From: Ignavibacteriota bacterium
GTDB lineage: Bacteria; Bacteroidota; Ignavibacteria; Ignavibacteriales; Ignavibacteriaceae
Reading direction: 5' to 3'
Assembly (NCBI GenBank): GCA_013285425.1
Contig: CP053447.1
Location: forward strand, 3,416,001 to 3,480,000
Length of the DNA: 64,000 nucleotides
Both the position numbers and the translations under genes were made by a program. The number at the start of each line of letters is the position of its first letter. Positions within the stretch are counted from its first letter, which is position 1. Of the stretch, positions 8,286 through 17,212 are shown one piece after another. The notes beneath the pieces are model-generated. The model was given only the letters and a program-made list of their open reading frames with translations, ran no database searches and was not told the DNA's origin.

Positions 8286-8912
8286 ATGGGGCGTATGAAC
8301 TGGAAAGATTTTTTATCGGATAAAAAGAATAAAACTGAATTTATTGTAAGTTTGATTTTTTTAGCTGTTGTCCTGGCAGTTCTGGCTTGGTTTATTAACT
8401 ATGTGGAGCTTAGACAAGGTGTTGCTTTCAATGATCCTTTACTTGAGTTATTTAATCCGATAGATTTAACCTGGTTTACTTTTGGTCTGATTTATTTTGC
8501 ATTGATACTTGCAATTGTATCATTAATAAATAATCCAGTAAAATTATTGTTTGCGCTTCAGCTTTACTCACTGATGGTTTTTGTAAGAATAATTGCAATG
8601 TTTTTACTGCCATTAGATCCACCCGAAAAGATGATATTATTAAAAGATCCTTTTGTAGAATTATTTGGGTCAGGCAAAACTTTAACAAAAGATTTATTCT
8701 TCTCCGGTCATACTGCAACATTGTTCATTTTATATCTTGTTTCTGAAAAGAAAAAAATTAAAATGTATTTTTTAATCAGTACGATATTAGTGGCAGCCTT
8801 CGTTTTGCTGCAGCATGTGCATTATACAATAGATGTTTTTGCCGCGATATTTTTTACGTATGCATGTTATAAGTTATTAAGTAAAATTAGCCGCAGAAAA
8901 GTTAATGGATAA
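8286..8912 (+). CDS. PAP2-like membrane phosphatase/transferase (sphingomyelin synthase-like C-terminal domain)
   Basis: A 208-residue protein with about six membrane helices. The catalytic-type histidine motifs are FFSGHTATLF (residues about 137-146) and HVHYTIDVFAA (about 177-187), matching the SGH and H-x3-D signatures of the PAP2_C group, whose members move or remove lipid-linked phosphate head groups at the membrane. An alternative ATG nine bases downstream (8295) would begin MNWKDF and may be the real start, since neither has a strong ribosome site. The 3' end overlaps the next gene by eight bases, implying translational coupling. Confidence 0.8.
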   Translation: MGRMNWKDFLSDKKNKTEFIVSLIFLAVVLAVLAWFINYVELRQGVAFNDPLLELFNPIDLTWFTFGLIYFALILAIVSLINNPVKLLFALQLYSLMVFVRIIAMFLLPLDPPEKMILLKDPFVELFGSGKTLTKDLFFSGHTATLFILYLVSEKKKIKMYFLISTILVAAFVLLQHVHYTIDVFAAIFFTYACYKLLSKISRRKVNG

Positions 8913-9246
8913 CGAATTAAATAACGAGGACATCGGCGCAATTCAAAAGTTTGTTTCGAAAGACTTTGCAGATATTGATTATTCGTCTCTGATTCCGAAC
9001 AACGATTTTAAAAGACTCGAAGAGTTCAGGGAATACCTGATCGAAAAGATGAAAAATCTTTTAGATAATAATTACAATCTTTTAATTAACACATTGTATA
9101 GAATAGATGTAAGTGAGAAAAAGTTATCAGAATTATTTTCATCTAAAAACAATGAAACAATCCCTGAAAAATTAGCTGATTTAATCATTGAAAGACAGAT
9201 ACAAAAAATTAATTTTCGTAAACTTTATCGTAACGGCAATCTTTAA
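8905..9246 (+). CDS. Conserved-looking small protein of unknown function
   Basis: A 113-residue, soluble, largely helical protein whose ATG overlaps the end of the PAP2-like gene. The central part (NLLINTLYRIDVSEKKLSEL) and the C-terminal IPEKLADLIIERQIQKI look like a compact folded helical domain. No cofactor motif, signal peptide or membrane segment is visible and I cannot name a family. The tight overlap says it is made together with the membrane protein upstream. Confidence 0.7.
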   Translation: MDNELNNEDIGAIQKFVSKDFADIDYSSLIPNNDFKRLEEFREYLIEKMKNLLDNNYNLLINTLYRIDVSEKKLSELFSSKNNETIPEKLADLIIERQIQKINFRKLYRNGNL

Positions 9247-9266
9247 TCTTTTCAGGGGGTCAAAAT

Positions 9267-9308
9267 ATGGCAGTAATAATTACTGAGTGTAAAAATTTGT
9301 TAAATTGA
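9267..9308 (+). pseudogene. Possible decapitated ferredoxin gene start
   Basis: After a strong AGGGGG ribosome site, ATG at 9267 opens only 13 codons reading MAVIITECKNLLN. The first residues are those with which bacterial 2[4Fe-4S] ferredoxins often begin (MAVIITEEC followed by INCGAC), and then the frame stops. This may be the preserved 5' end of a deleted ferredoxin gene. The match is very short, so it may be chance. Confidence 0.25.
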
Positions 9309-9398
9309 AATTTATCTGCACAATAAGTAATTTCATTTCCAAACATTATATATTTATTTGAATTTTCGATAATATAGGCATACTTAGCAGGAGCCATC

Positions 9399-12300
9399 AT
9401 GGGTTTATTTGAAAATAAACGGCGTAAGGAATTAGAAAAAGAAAAAGAAGAGCTTCTTATCAGATTAAATAATATTTCTGAAAGAGAAGACAATGTAAGA
9501 CAGCTTAACGATGTATTGAAAAAAATGCGTGTTGAAGTTGCTGATTTGAATGAAAGAAAACTTAATCTTTCAGGCGAAATAGAATCTTTGCGCGAACAGA
9601 AAAAACAAATCAAAGTTGATATTGAAGCACTGAACAAAGAAATTCTGAACTTAAAAAACCTTAAACTCGAGGAACAGAACACACTGCTCGAGTATTCATC
9701 CCGAATTGACAAGATTAAAAATCAAATCAATAACGATGAGGTTCTTAAAAATCTTGACATTGAATTAGAGTCCGAAGAATTTAATCATAAAAGTAAACAA
9801 TTAGAAAGCCTGAGTTCTGAATATGAAGATTTGCGTGATAAGATTTTTACAGCCGAAGAAAGAATTGATGAGCTTAGCTCACTTGAAGATGAATTAAGCT
9901 GGAAGATAAAAGAAAAGAAAAAAGAACTTGAATCGCTTAATAATGAAAAATTAAGACAATCATACAGGGAAGCAAATGAAGTTGAAGATAAGATTATAGA
10001 TCTGGCTCGTGAACAAAAACAAATAATAGACGATATACAGAGCAAACAAGCTGAAATAACCGAACTTAACAAAAAATTATTTGAGCTTAAGGAAAAAGAA
10101 ACTTCGTCTATCGATATTATCCGGGAACTGAACGAAGAGCTTATTGAAAAACAAAAACAAGCTGATTTTCTTGGTGAAAAAATTAATGACTTATATGAAG
10201 AAGAAGATTCTAAGCGAAAGGAAATCAGAGAGTTAGTAAGAGAAGCTGATGAGCAAAAACAAAAAGTTGATGTACTGCAATCAAGGGTAGAGGCTTTAGA
10301 GGAAGAGGAAAAGAAGAAAAATTCACTGCTCGGCAGAGTATTCGGTCATATAAAATCTAAAGAAGATATTTCTGATGATAAAAAGCAAAATCTGGATGAT
10401 CTTGATAGAATCGGAAAAGAAAGACTTCACTGGATAGAAGAGATTTCACGTGAAGCAAAAGAACAGGAACTCCGGCTTGAAGTAATTAAAGAGGAGATTG
10501 AACGATTAAATAAAGATGAAAGAGATAAATCAGAGAGGTTAGGCTTTCTTGATGATCAGATTAATTTAAATGAAATGCAGCTTGATCAGAAGAGGATCAG
10601 ATTCAGAGAAATTGAACTAATGGAGCAGGAAAAAATTGATAAGATTTCAGCACTTGCCGAAGAGTTAAACGCACAGGAGACTAAGGCTGATGATCTGAGA
10701 AAAGAGCTACTGTTTCTTAATAACCAGATTGAAGAAAAAAATTCTTTGCTTATCGAACTGACCAGCCAAATAACAAACGACGAAGAGATAATAAAGCAGA
10801 GATCAAGTGAATCACAGCAATTAGTATTAGAAGAACAAGATAAAAAAGACAGAATAGAAGAATTAAATATTGAAATCTATGAAAAGGAAAATCAGGTTGA
10901 TAAATTAAAAGACAATCTCGCAGTTCTGTCAGAAGAAGTTGATGATAAGAGAGATGAGCTTAATGATTTGTTAAATCAGCTTAAAGAAACACAGGAATCA
11001 TTAACTGAAAAAATTCTGCCTGCACAATCAGAGTTAAACAGAATTACAAATGAAATAGACTCTAAAAAAACCGGGCTTGTTGAAATTTTAAATCAGATTC
11101 AAAATGAAGAGCAGCAATTAGAATCCAAAAGGAAGAAATTAGCTGAACTTGATTTGCAGGAAAGTGAATCATCAGAGAAGTTAGAGCTGTTGGTTAGTGA
11201 AATTAACAATCACGAACAGAAATATCGCGTGTTAAAAGAAGAGTTTGACTCTCTAACCCAACAAGAGAGCAGCAAGAGAACTGTTCTGGAGAATATTTCG
11301 AGCAAGCTGGAGCAGAGCAAAAAAGAAATTGAAGAGAAGGAAATAAGACTTTTAGAATTAGAAAAACAGGAATTTGAGTATTCAAATAAGCTCAGAGGCT
11401 TTGCTGAAACATTAAAGACTGAGGAGGAAAAATCAAATCTTCTGCGTGAAGAAGTATTGAAATTGACTGAAGAGAATATTCAGAAAAAAATAAAACTTGA
11501 AGAGCTTATTGCAGAGATTGATGAAAAAACTGCGGGTGTTTCAGAAAGAATAATTGAGCTTGAAAATACTGAATCGTTAAAAAGAGCAACAGTTGAACAG
11601 TTAGAGCGTCAAATTGAGAAACAGTCCGTTGATGCCGAGCAGTTAAGAAATACTATTGACGAATTAAGTAAAGCTGAAAAATCAGCACGACAAAAAGTTG
11701 ATGAGCTTGCTGAACAGATTAAAGATAAAGTAGATAAACTTAATCAAATTGAAAATAATTTTGCGGCTAAAGAAAACGAAGCACAGGGTTTTGAATTTCA
11801 GTTGGCTGAGAAGTTAAGGGAGATCAATGAAACTACCGCACGACAGCAGAAAATATTTGAAACTATTGAACTCAAACAAAAAGAACTTTATGCGGTTGAA
11901 GAGTCATTAAACATTAAAACCAAGAGACTTGAAAAGCTTAATCTGGAAGTTGCTGAAAATGAAAAGAGACATTCAGAATTGATGAATGAAACCCGCCGGC
12001 TGGAAGATATGAAAAATGATCTGCACAGAAGGACTTTGCTTGAGCAGGAATCTTATGACAAGCTGAACAAAGAAAAAGAAAAGATAAAAGAAATACTTCC
12101 CTTACTTGAGCAAAGACGTGAAGAAATCGAGAAAGGAAATATTGATCTTGAAAACCGCTTTACTAAAATGTTCCAGAAGTTTAATGCAGAAATGAATGAG
12201 GTTACTAAAAGGAGAAGTGTAATAGATCAGATTGTATTAAAGAAAGAAAAAGATATTGAAGAGAAAGACCATATCCTGTTTGAAAAGATAAATGCAATTG

Positions 12301-12929
12301 AAGAAAGTGACAGACTCTTAAGTATGAGACAAGCTGAGATTGATGCCTTTGAGCAGATACTTAAAGCTTTTAGCGAAAAGAAAGAAGAGCTGAGAAACGA
12401 ACTTTTGAAACTTGATGAGCAGATATTAGAAAAGAAAAACTCTAACGATGATATAAAACTGGAAGCTGAACTTATTTTGAAAAAGAGAACTTCGGTTGAG
12501 CAAAACCTTCAGGAATTAATTAATAATATGAATCAGAAGTTTGTTGAAGCGAAGGAAAAGCGAAGTAAGATAGAAAGAGAAGTAAGAGTGTATGAAGAAA
12601 AAGCTGATGAATTGAATCAGAAAATTTCTGAATCAATGGACGAATTAGTTGAACTGCAGTCTGCAATCAGCATGATTAAGGTTGAACACGAAGAACACCG
12701 CGGCAGTATTGTTAAACTTGCAAATATGAAAAAGAAACTTCAGGAAGAAATAGCCAAGAGTCAGAGAGTTTTACAAAGATATCAGAAGATAAGAGAAAAG
12801 CTAAAAATTGAACAGACTATTTTAAAAAACAGACAAGATTCAATTTCAAAAAGAATCAACATCAGTGATGATGTAAGTTCCACTGATAATTTAGACGATT
12901 CAGAAGCCGCTAAGATATTTAAAATCTGA
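9399..12929 (+). CDS. Giant coiled-coil protein (SMC-like rod without ATPase head)
   Basis: The 1176-residue product is almost one continuous coiled coil, dominated by Glu, Lys, Leu, Asp, Ile and Gln in heptad-like spacing. The coil is interrupted at about residues 305-345 by a short less charged segment (LLGRVFGHIKSKED), which could be a hinge. No Walker A, Walker B or ABC signature, signal peptide or membrane helix is visible, so this is not a real SMC or Rad50 ATPase. A plausible role is a cytoplasmic scaffold or filament, by comparison with bacterial coiled-coil cytoskeletal proteins; this is inference. The ATG follows an AGGAG ribosome site by six bases. It stands alone, with a convergent gene downstream. 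Confidence 0.8.
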   Translation: MGLFENKRRKELEKEKEELLIRLNNISEREDNVRQLNDVLKKMRVEVADLNERKLNLSGEIESLREQKKQIKVDIEALNKEILNLKNLKLEEQNTLLEYSSRIDKIKNQINNDEVLKNLDIELESEEFNHKSKQLESLSSEYEDLRDKIFTAEERIDELSSLEDELSWKIKEKKKELESLNNEKLRQSYREANEVEDKIIDLAREQKQIIDDIQSKQAEITELNKKLFELKEKETSSIDIIRELNEELIEKQKQADFLGEKINDLYEEEDSKRKEIRELVREADEQKQKVDVLQSRVEALEEEEKKKNSLLGRVFGHIKSKEDISDDKKQNLDDLDRIGKERLHWIEEISREAKEQELRLEVIKEEIERLNKDERDKSERLGFLDDQINLNEMQLDQKRIRFREIELMEQEKIDKISALAEELNAQETKADDLRKELLFLNNQIEEKNSLLIELTSQITNDEEIIKQRSSESQQLVLEEQDKKDRIEELNIEIYEKENQVDKLKDNLAVLSEEVDDKRDELNDLLNQLKETQESLTEKILPAQSELNRITNEIDSKKTGLVEILNQIQNEEQQLESKRKKLAELDLQESESSEKLELLVSEINNHEQKYRVLKEEFDSLTQQESSKRTVLENISSKLEQSKKEIEEKEIRLLELEKQEFEYSNKLRGFAETLKTEEEKSNLLREEVLKLTEENIQKKIKLEELIAEIDEKTAGVSERIIELENTESLKRATVEQLERQIEKQSVDAEQLRNTIDELSKAEKSARQKVDELAEQIKDKVDKLNQIENNFAAKENEAQGFEFQLAEKLREINETTARQQKIFETIELKQKELYAVEESLNIKTKRLEKLNLEVAENEKRHSELMNETRRLEDMKNDLHRRTLLEQESYDKLNKEKEKIKEILPLLEQRREEIEKGNIDLENRFTKMFQKFNAEMNEVTKRRSVIDQIVLKKEKDIEEKDHILFEKINAIEESDRLLSMRQAEIDAFEQILKAFSEKKEELRNELLKLDEQILEKKNSNDDIKLEAELILKKRTSVEQNLQELINNMNQKFVEAKEKRSKIEREVRVYEEKADELNQKISESMDELVELQSAISMIKVEHEEHRGSIVKLANMKKKLQEEIAKSQRVLQRYQKIREKLKIEQTILKNRQDSISKRINISDDVSSTDNLDDSEAAKIFKI

Positions 12930-12979
12930 TTTACATAGATGTGAAAGAAGAGATATAATAATATCACTTTGTTTCATCT

Positions 12980-15400
12980 TTAAAGCATTGGCATATTAAG
13001 CCCAACTCTAAAATTATTTCCGTCGAGATAATTTAACTTCCACATAAATTCTATTTTAAATGGAATTATACCTTGTCCAATTCCAAATCCTAATTCATAA
13101 AAAGGATGTTTAAATGTTCTGATAGAATAAGGTGAAATTAATTTTGAGCTTTCATTTAATTCTGAAACAGCCATATTAAAAATCAAGGACAACATAATTT
13201 CCCAGTTTTTAATTACGGGAATATTTAATAATCTGAAAAGCTCATCACTGAAATTATGGGTCAGGTTTAATGTAAAAATTTTATCTCCGGCTATTTCATT
13301 AAGATTTAATGTTCTGAAAGTTTCTGAGTTAAAGACTGCATCAATGTTTCCGGGCAGTGAATAAAGATCCTGATATGCAGTGGTTCCATCGGTATATCTT
13401 GTATAAATGCTTAGATTCAATGAAGCTGATTTAAAGGTACGGATAAACATTCGTGATTTTAACTCATAGATTTTAAAATTCAGATCGCTGCCGAGTTTAT
13501 TTTTATCAGAATAATGTATATCGCCGGAAAACAAAACAAAAGATCTTCCTAAAGATGTTCTGCGTCGAAAGTATCCGTCTTCAATATAGTCCCTGAAATC
13601 AATATCAAAACCAAAGTTTACAGTATTTATTGTGGAAGGAAAAATTATAGGATTACTTCTATAGTCTTTATTCCTGTTAAAGAAAGAAAAATTTGTATTT
13701 ACTAAAGCCGATCTGTTTGTCTTATTGCTAAATCCTGTTCTAACCTTTAAAACCGGGAACAACTCACCCTCAACTTCAAATGCAAAGCCTTTGGAATAAT
13801 AATAATCTCTGAACTCATCTTTGGATATTAATGTAACAAGGGTTGAAAACAGCTCTCCATAATTATCTGAATCTTCAAACAGAACTTTCAGCTTATTAAA
13901 TATGTTTAGTTTTATTTCCCATGTGCGATAATCACCCAATAAATAACCAACGAAAAAATCCTGTTTAAATTTTTCATCCGAAAAACCATAAGAAAGTTTT
14001 AAAAATGAATTAAGTCTTTTATTGAGAAGGTCGTTTGCAAAGATTCCAAAATCAAGTGAATGTCCTTCCACTCTTGAAAAATGATAAAGTGAAAGGGGTG
14101 CACTAACCGAGATGTTTTTATTTAAATTTACTTGTGTGCTTAGAAGCGAAAAATTTTCCCAAAAATTCCAGGGGACTTTTTCAAGACTATCAATGCGGGC
14201 ATAAGCAGCCTGTTCTTCCGGAGTATTTGGTATTGTTGGTGTTGAAATCCAATAGGATGAATCCTTATCATCAGCATCAGGAAGAACAGTTAAAATTGCC
14301 TTATTAAAAATATCATCAGGTAACTGCTGATTAATTTTATAATTAAAAAGAATCGTATTTAACTCAAAACCAATCCTGACAAGTCCAAGCAGATTAGCTT
14401 TAACAAATAACCGGTAATCAATCGGCAGCTGAATTCCCGAAAACTCATCAAACTGCTGAAAGATATTAACGGTATCAAATACACCGCCTGTATTTGCAGC
14501 ACGATTTAAAAACAGATCAGCTTTTATAAGGTCATAGGTGCTGTCTGCAATAAAAATATGACCAGTAAAGCCCGGATCGGAGGGAAGGTTGGGTTCCAAA
14601 AAAATATTGTAAACCTTCAGTGCATTTTTATAAGAAGTTGATTCAATCCGATAGTAATAATAATCCAATGCATTATCTGAAATCGGACTTGGTAAATCCT
14701 TGCCTAAAAAATTCAAATCGTTTTCATAAAAATTTTGTATCAATCTTCCGCCTGTTAAAATGTTAATTGAAGGCGGGATATTTGCGCTTTGTGTTCTTGC
14801 TAGTACAATTGATTTATAATTATCCGGTTGTTCAAAATAATTGATGCTGTGGTTTTCCAATATTCCCGATATTACTAAATCAGTTGTATCATTGCCTCCG
14901 ATTCCAACACCGATGCTGTTATCGCTTGAAGTAATATCTTCAGTAGTTCTGATAATACCCTTGGTATAAGCTTCAACTTCAGAGGTTTTTAATAACGATT
15001 TTATGATCTTTTTTCTCCCGATCGCTTTACGAATAATTTCCAGTGCGGGATTAACTCCCGGATTTACAATTATTTCAGGTAAAATAACTTCTGTCTGTTT
15101 TAATTTGAAATCCAGTTTATTTATTTGTAAATCAGTATTGATTATCAGGGTATCAGAATAATAACCAATATGTGAAGCAATGATTTTATAAGATCCTTTT
15201 TTTGCTAATTTTAATTCAAACTCACCATCAATATTTGCAGCAGTTCCTATAAACGTTTCACTAATTCTTATATTGGCAAAACTGAGAGGCTGTGCAGTTG
15301 CCTTATCAGTTACTTTTCCGTTGATTATAATTTGCTGTGGAAAAATCAGAATAGAAAATATTGTCAGGATAAACTGGGCTGCAAAAACAATTTTAATCAT
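12980..15400 (-). CDS. DUF5686-type outer-membrane protein with carboxypeptidase-like regulatory domain
   Basis: The 806-residue product begins with a signal peptide (residues 1-22, ending near IFPQQ), then a CarboxypepD_reg-like beta-sandwich at about 25-110 (GKVTDKATAQPLSFANIRI, then GYYSDTLI). This is followed by a region that fits the DUF5686 family of Bacteroidota: VEAYTKG, FLGKDLPSPISDNALDYY-like text and FTGHIFIADSTYDL. The last 400 residues are rich in alternating aromatic and polar strands and end in a terminal strand (RVGLNMPML), consistent with an outer-membrane beta-barrel. Such proteins resemble TonB-dependent receptors but lack the plug domain. The job is unknown. It is convergent with the coiled-coil gene. 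Confidence 0.85.
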   Translation of the reverse strand: MIKIVFAAQFILTIFSILIFPQQIIINGKVTDKATAQPLSFANIRISETFIGTAANIDGEFELKLAKKGSYKIIASHIGYYSDTLIINTDLQINKLDFKLKQTEVILPEIIVNPGVNPALEIIRKAIGRKKIIKSLLKTSEVEAYTKGIIRTTEDITSSDNSIGVGIGGNDTTDLVISGILENHSINYFEQPDNYKSIVLARTQSANIPPSINILTGGRLIQNFYENDLNFLGKDLPSPISDNALDYYYYRIESTSYKNALKVYNIFLEPNLPSDPGFTGHIFIADSTYDLIKADLFLNRAANTGGVFDTVNIFQQFDEFSGIQLPIDYRLFVKANLLGLVRIGFELNTILFNYKINQQLPDDIFNKAILTVLPDADDKDSSYWISTPTIPNTPEEQAAYARIDSLEKVPWNFWENFSLLSTQVNLNKNISVSAPLSLYHFSRVEGHSLDFGIFANDLLNKRLNSFLKLSYGFSDEKFKQDFFVGYLLGDYRTWEIKLNIFNKLKVLFEDSDNYGELFSTLVTLISKDEFRDYYYSKGFAFEVEGELFPVLKVRTGFSNKTNRSALVNTNFSFFNRNKDYRSNPIIFPSTINTVNFGFDIDFRDYIEDGYFRRRTSLGRSFVLFSGDIHYSDKNKLGSDLNFKIYELKSRMFIRTFKSASLNLSIYTRYTDGTTAYQDLYSLPGNIDAVFNSETFRTLNLNEIAGDKIFTLNLTHNFSDELFRLLNIPVIKNWEIMLSLIFNMAVSELNESSKLISPYSIRTFKHPFYELGFGIGQGIIPFKIEFMWKLNYLDGNNFRVGLNMPML

Positions 15401-15572
15401 AGAGAATATTTATAACTAATAACCGAAAAATATTTTAAAGGATAATTATATATCTGTGAATTAAATATATGGTTTTAATGGCTGATTAACGGTGATATTT
15501 TAGGTTATAAATTAATATCTTCTTATTATTTTTAATTGTTAAATTTCATAAAAATCTTTGAAGGAAAGCTCA

Positions 15573-16308
15573 ATGAATAAAGTAAAAGTCGTTAATAATC
15601 ATAATACTTAGTTTGATTATTTTGGATCAAACTTTTAACTATGCTCAGGATTCTCTGGAAGTATCAAATCAAAAAGCAAAAGAAGTAATTGAAAGATATC
15701 TGACTGCTATCGGAGGAAGAGAAGCATTATCCAATATTGAAGACAGAACCACTATTATGCGCGGCTCTGCAATGGGTCAATCGCTGACAATGATTGTGAA
15801 ACAAAAGGCTCCGAATAAAATGAGACAGGAAGTTAAAGCCGGAGGAATGGATCAACTGGTTGTCTTTGACGGTGAAAAAGGCATTATGAAAGTTGCTGAA
15901 CAAAAAATTGATATTGCAGGAAAGGAATTAGAGCAGCTAAAAATTGAAGCGACTTTGAATATATTGCTTGATCCGGAAAGTTTTGGGATAAAGATATCTT
16001 TTGAGGGTGAAGAAAATACAGGCGATGTAAATATGTTTAAAATAAAATTTATACTTCCTTCCGGAATCAGATGGTTTGAATACTTTGACGCATCTACCGG
16101 ACTTAAAGTAAAGGAAGAAAAGGAATTGCAGACAGAAATGGGTATAATTCAGCAGACAGTTAATTATGATAACTATACCGAAGTTGATGGAATAAAATAT
16201 CCGTTTAAAATTACTCAATCGGTTGCCGGACAGGTAATTGATGTAGCCGTTAGCAGCATTAAAATAAATAAAGGTTTAAGCGACGATCTTTTTGTAATTG
16301 CTGAATGA
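15573..16308 (+). CDS. Exported LolA-like/outer-membrane-lipoprotein-sorting-like protein; start codon separated by a one-base frameshift
   Basis: The mature part (from about 15640) is a 220-residue beta-rich chain, YLTAIGGREALSNIEDRT then FDGEKGIMKV and DGIKYPFKI, resembling the LolA/LolB-like half-barrel domain that Bacteroidota attach to peptidases or make alone. The only signal-peptide start is ATG at 15573, after GAAGGAAAG. Its frame reads MNKVK and then hits a stop. The frame of the mature protein reads a perfect hydrophobic signal core, SLIIIILSLIILDQ, from 15589. One base too many in the AAAA run at 15584-15587 explains the break. Without it the gene would read straight through as about 244 residues. 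An alternative in-frame TTG (15613) would give a protein lacking most of the signal. Either real decay or a sequencing error. Its stop overlaps the next start. Confidence 0.65.
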
Positions 16309-16919
16309 TAAATAAAAAATATTCTGCCGTTGTTTTTGATTTGGGACAGGTGATTCTTTCATTTGATTATAAATTCTTTGTTGAAAAGGTCAATAATTAC
16401 AAGAATGGAATCGGAGAAAAGTTCTTAGAGCTTTATAAAAGTAATTATCACATTCACAGGGATTTTGAGAGAGGAAAGATATCTGAAGATTCCTTTATAC
16501 ATCAAATGCTGAATTACCTTGATAATGTAATTGATGGCGAGACTTTTTGCAGATACTGGTCCGATATATTTTCATTAAATGAAGATGTTGTTGCATTACT
16601 GCCCATACTAAAGCAAAAGTATAAATTATATCTTGTTTCAAATACAAATTCAATTCATAAGAAGTACGGCTTTCAGCATTATGAGTTTCTGAAATTGTTT
16701 GATAAGCTTTTTCTTTCTCATGAAGTTGGATTTGTTAAACCCGAAAAAGAAATTTATCGGGCAGTTGAAAAAGAATCCGGCTTACTGCCCGGAGAACATA
16801 TTTTTATAGATGATATTTTAGAATATGTTGATGCAGCAAAACAATTAGGCTGGGATGGAATACAGTTTAATGGTTATATTGATTTAGTTAAGAATCTGAA
16901 AGGGAGAAATATTTTATGA
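16305..16919 (+). CDS. HAD-family hydrolase
   Basis: A 204-residue cytoplasmic HAD phosphatase, closest in pattern to the YihX/epoxide-hydrolase-like subgroup. Motif I is AVVFDLGQVI at residues 8-17; note DLG rather than DxD, which is the same substitution seen in YihX-type members where the second Asp is replaced. Motif II is LVSNTNS near 110, motif III is the Lys in VGFVKPEKEIY near 145, and motif IV is FIDDILEYVDAA near 165. The second catalytic Asp is missing, so true phosphatase activity depends on the subgroup. ATGA overlap with the previous gene and another with the next indicates a coupled operon. Confidence 0.88.
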   Translation: MINKKYSAVVFDLGQVILSFDYKFFVEKVNNYKNGIGEKFLELYKSNYHIHRDFERGKISEDSFIHQMLNYLDNVIDGETFCRYWSDIFSLNEDVVALLPILKQKYKLYLVSNTNSIHKKYGFQHYEFLKLFDKLFLSHEVGFVKPEKEIYRAVEKESGLLPGEHIFIDDILEYVDAAKQLGWDGIQFNGYIDLVKNLKGRNIL

Positions 16920-17197
16920 ATAAAATTATTAATGATAAAAAAGGCAGTCGTTTTGTTATTAATATTGATGGGCTTGAGGTTTATGAGCTTTACGCAGAGG
17001 ATAAAGGTACGATAGATCTTTACTCAACATATACTCCTCCGCAATTACGCGGAAAAGGATTAGCCGCCGATATTGTAAAAGCCGCCCTTGAATATGCTGA
17101 AGAAAAAAACTTAAAAGTTATTCCAACCTGCTGGTATGTAAGAAAATATGTGGATGAGCATCCCGAATATAAAAAACTGATCTTGGATAAATTTTAA
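16916..17197 (+). CDS. Small GNAT-type N-acetyltransferase (YjdJ-like)
   Basis: The 93-residue product is the short single-domain acetyltransferase type. The acetyl-CoA-binding segment is PPQLRGKGLAADIVKAALEY at about residues 42-61, with the Q/R-x-x-G-x-G/A pattern, and the chain ends with VIPTCWYVRKYVDEHPEYK, the signature of this small family. The acceptor is unknown. It overlaps the HAD gene by four bases (ATGA) and lies 15 bases before the peptidase gene. Confidence 0.9.
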   Translation: MNKIINDKKGSRFVINIDGLEVYELYAEDKGTIDLYSTYTPPQLRGKGLAADIVKAALEYAEEKNLKVIPTCWYVRKYVDEHPEYKKLILDKF

Positions 17198-17212
17198 TTA
17201 CGAGGGTTTTAA

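Noticed and set aside
9399..12929. SMC or Rad50 ATPase
   Set aside because: No Walker A, Walker B or signature motif is found anywhere in the protein.
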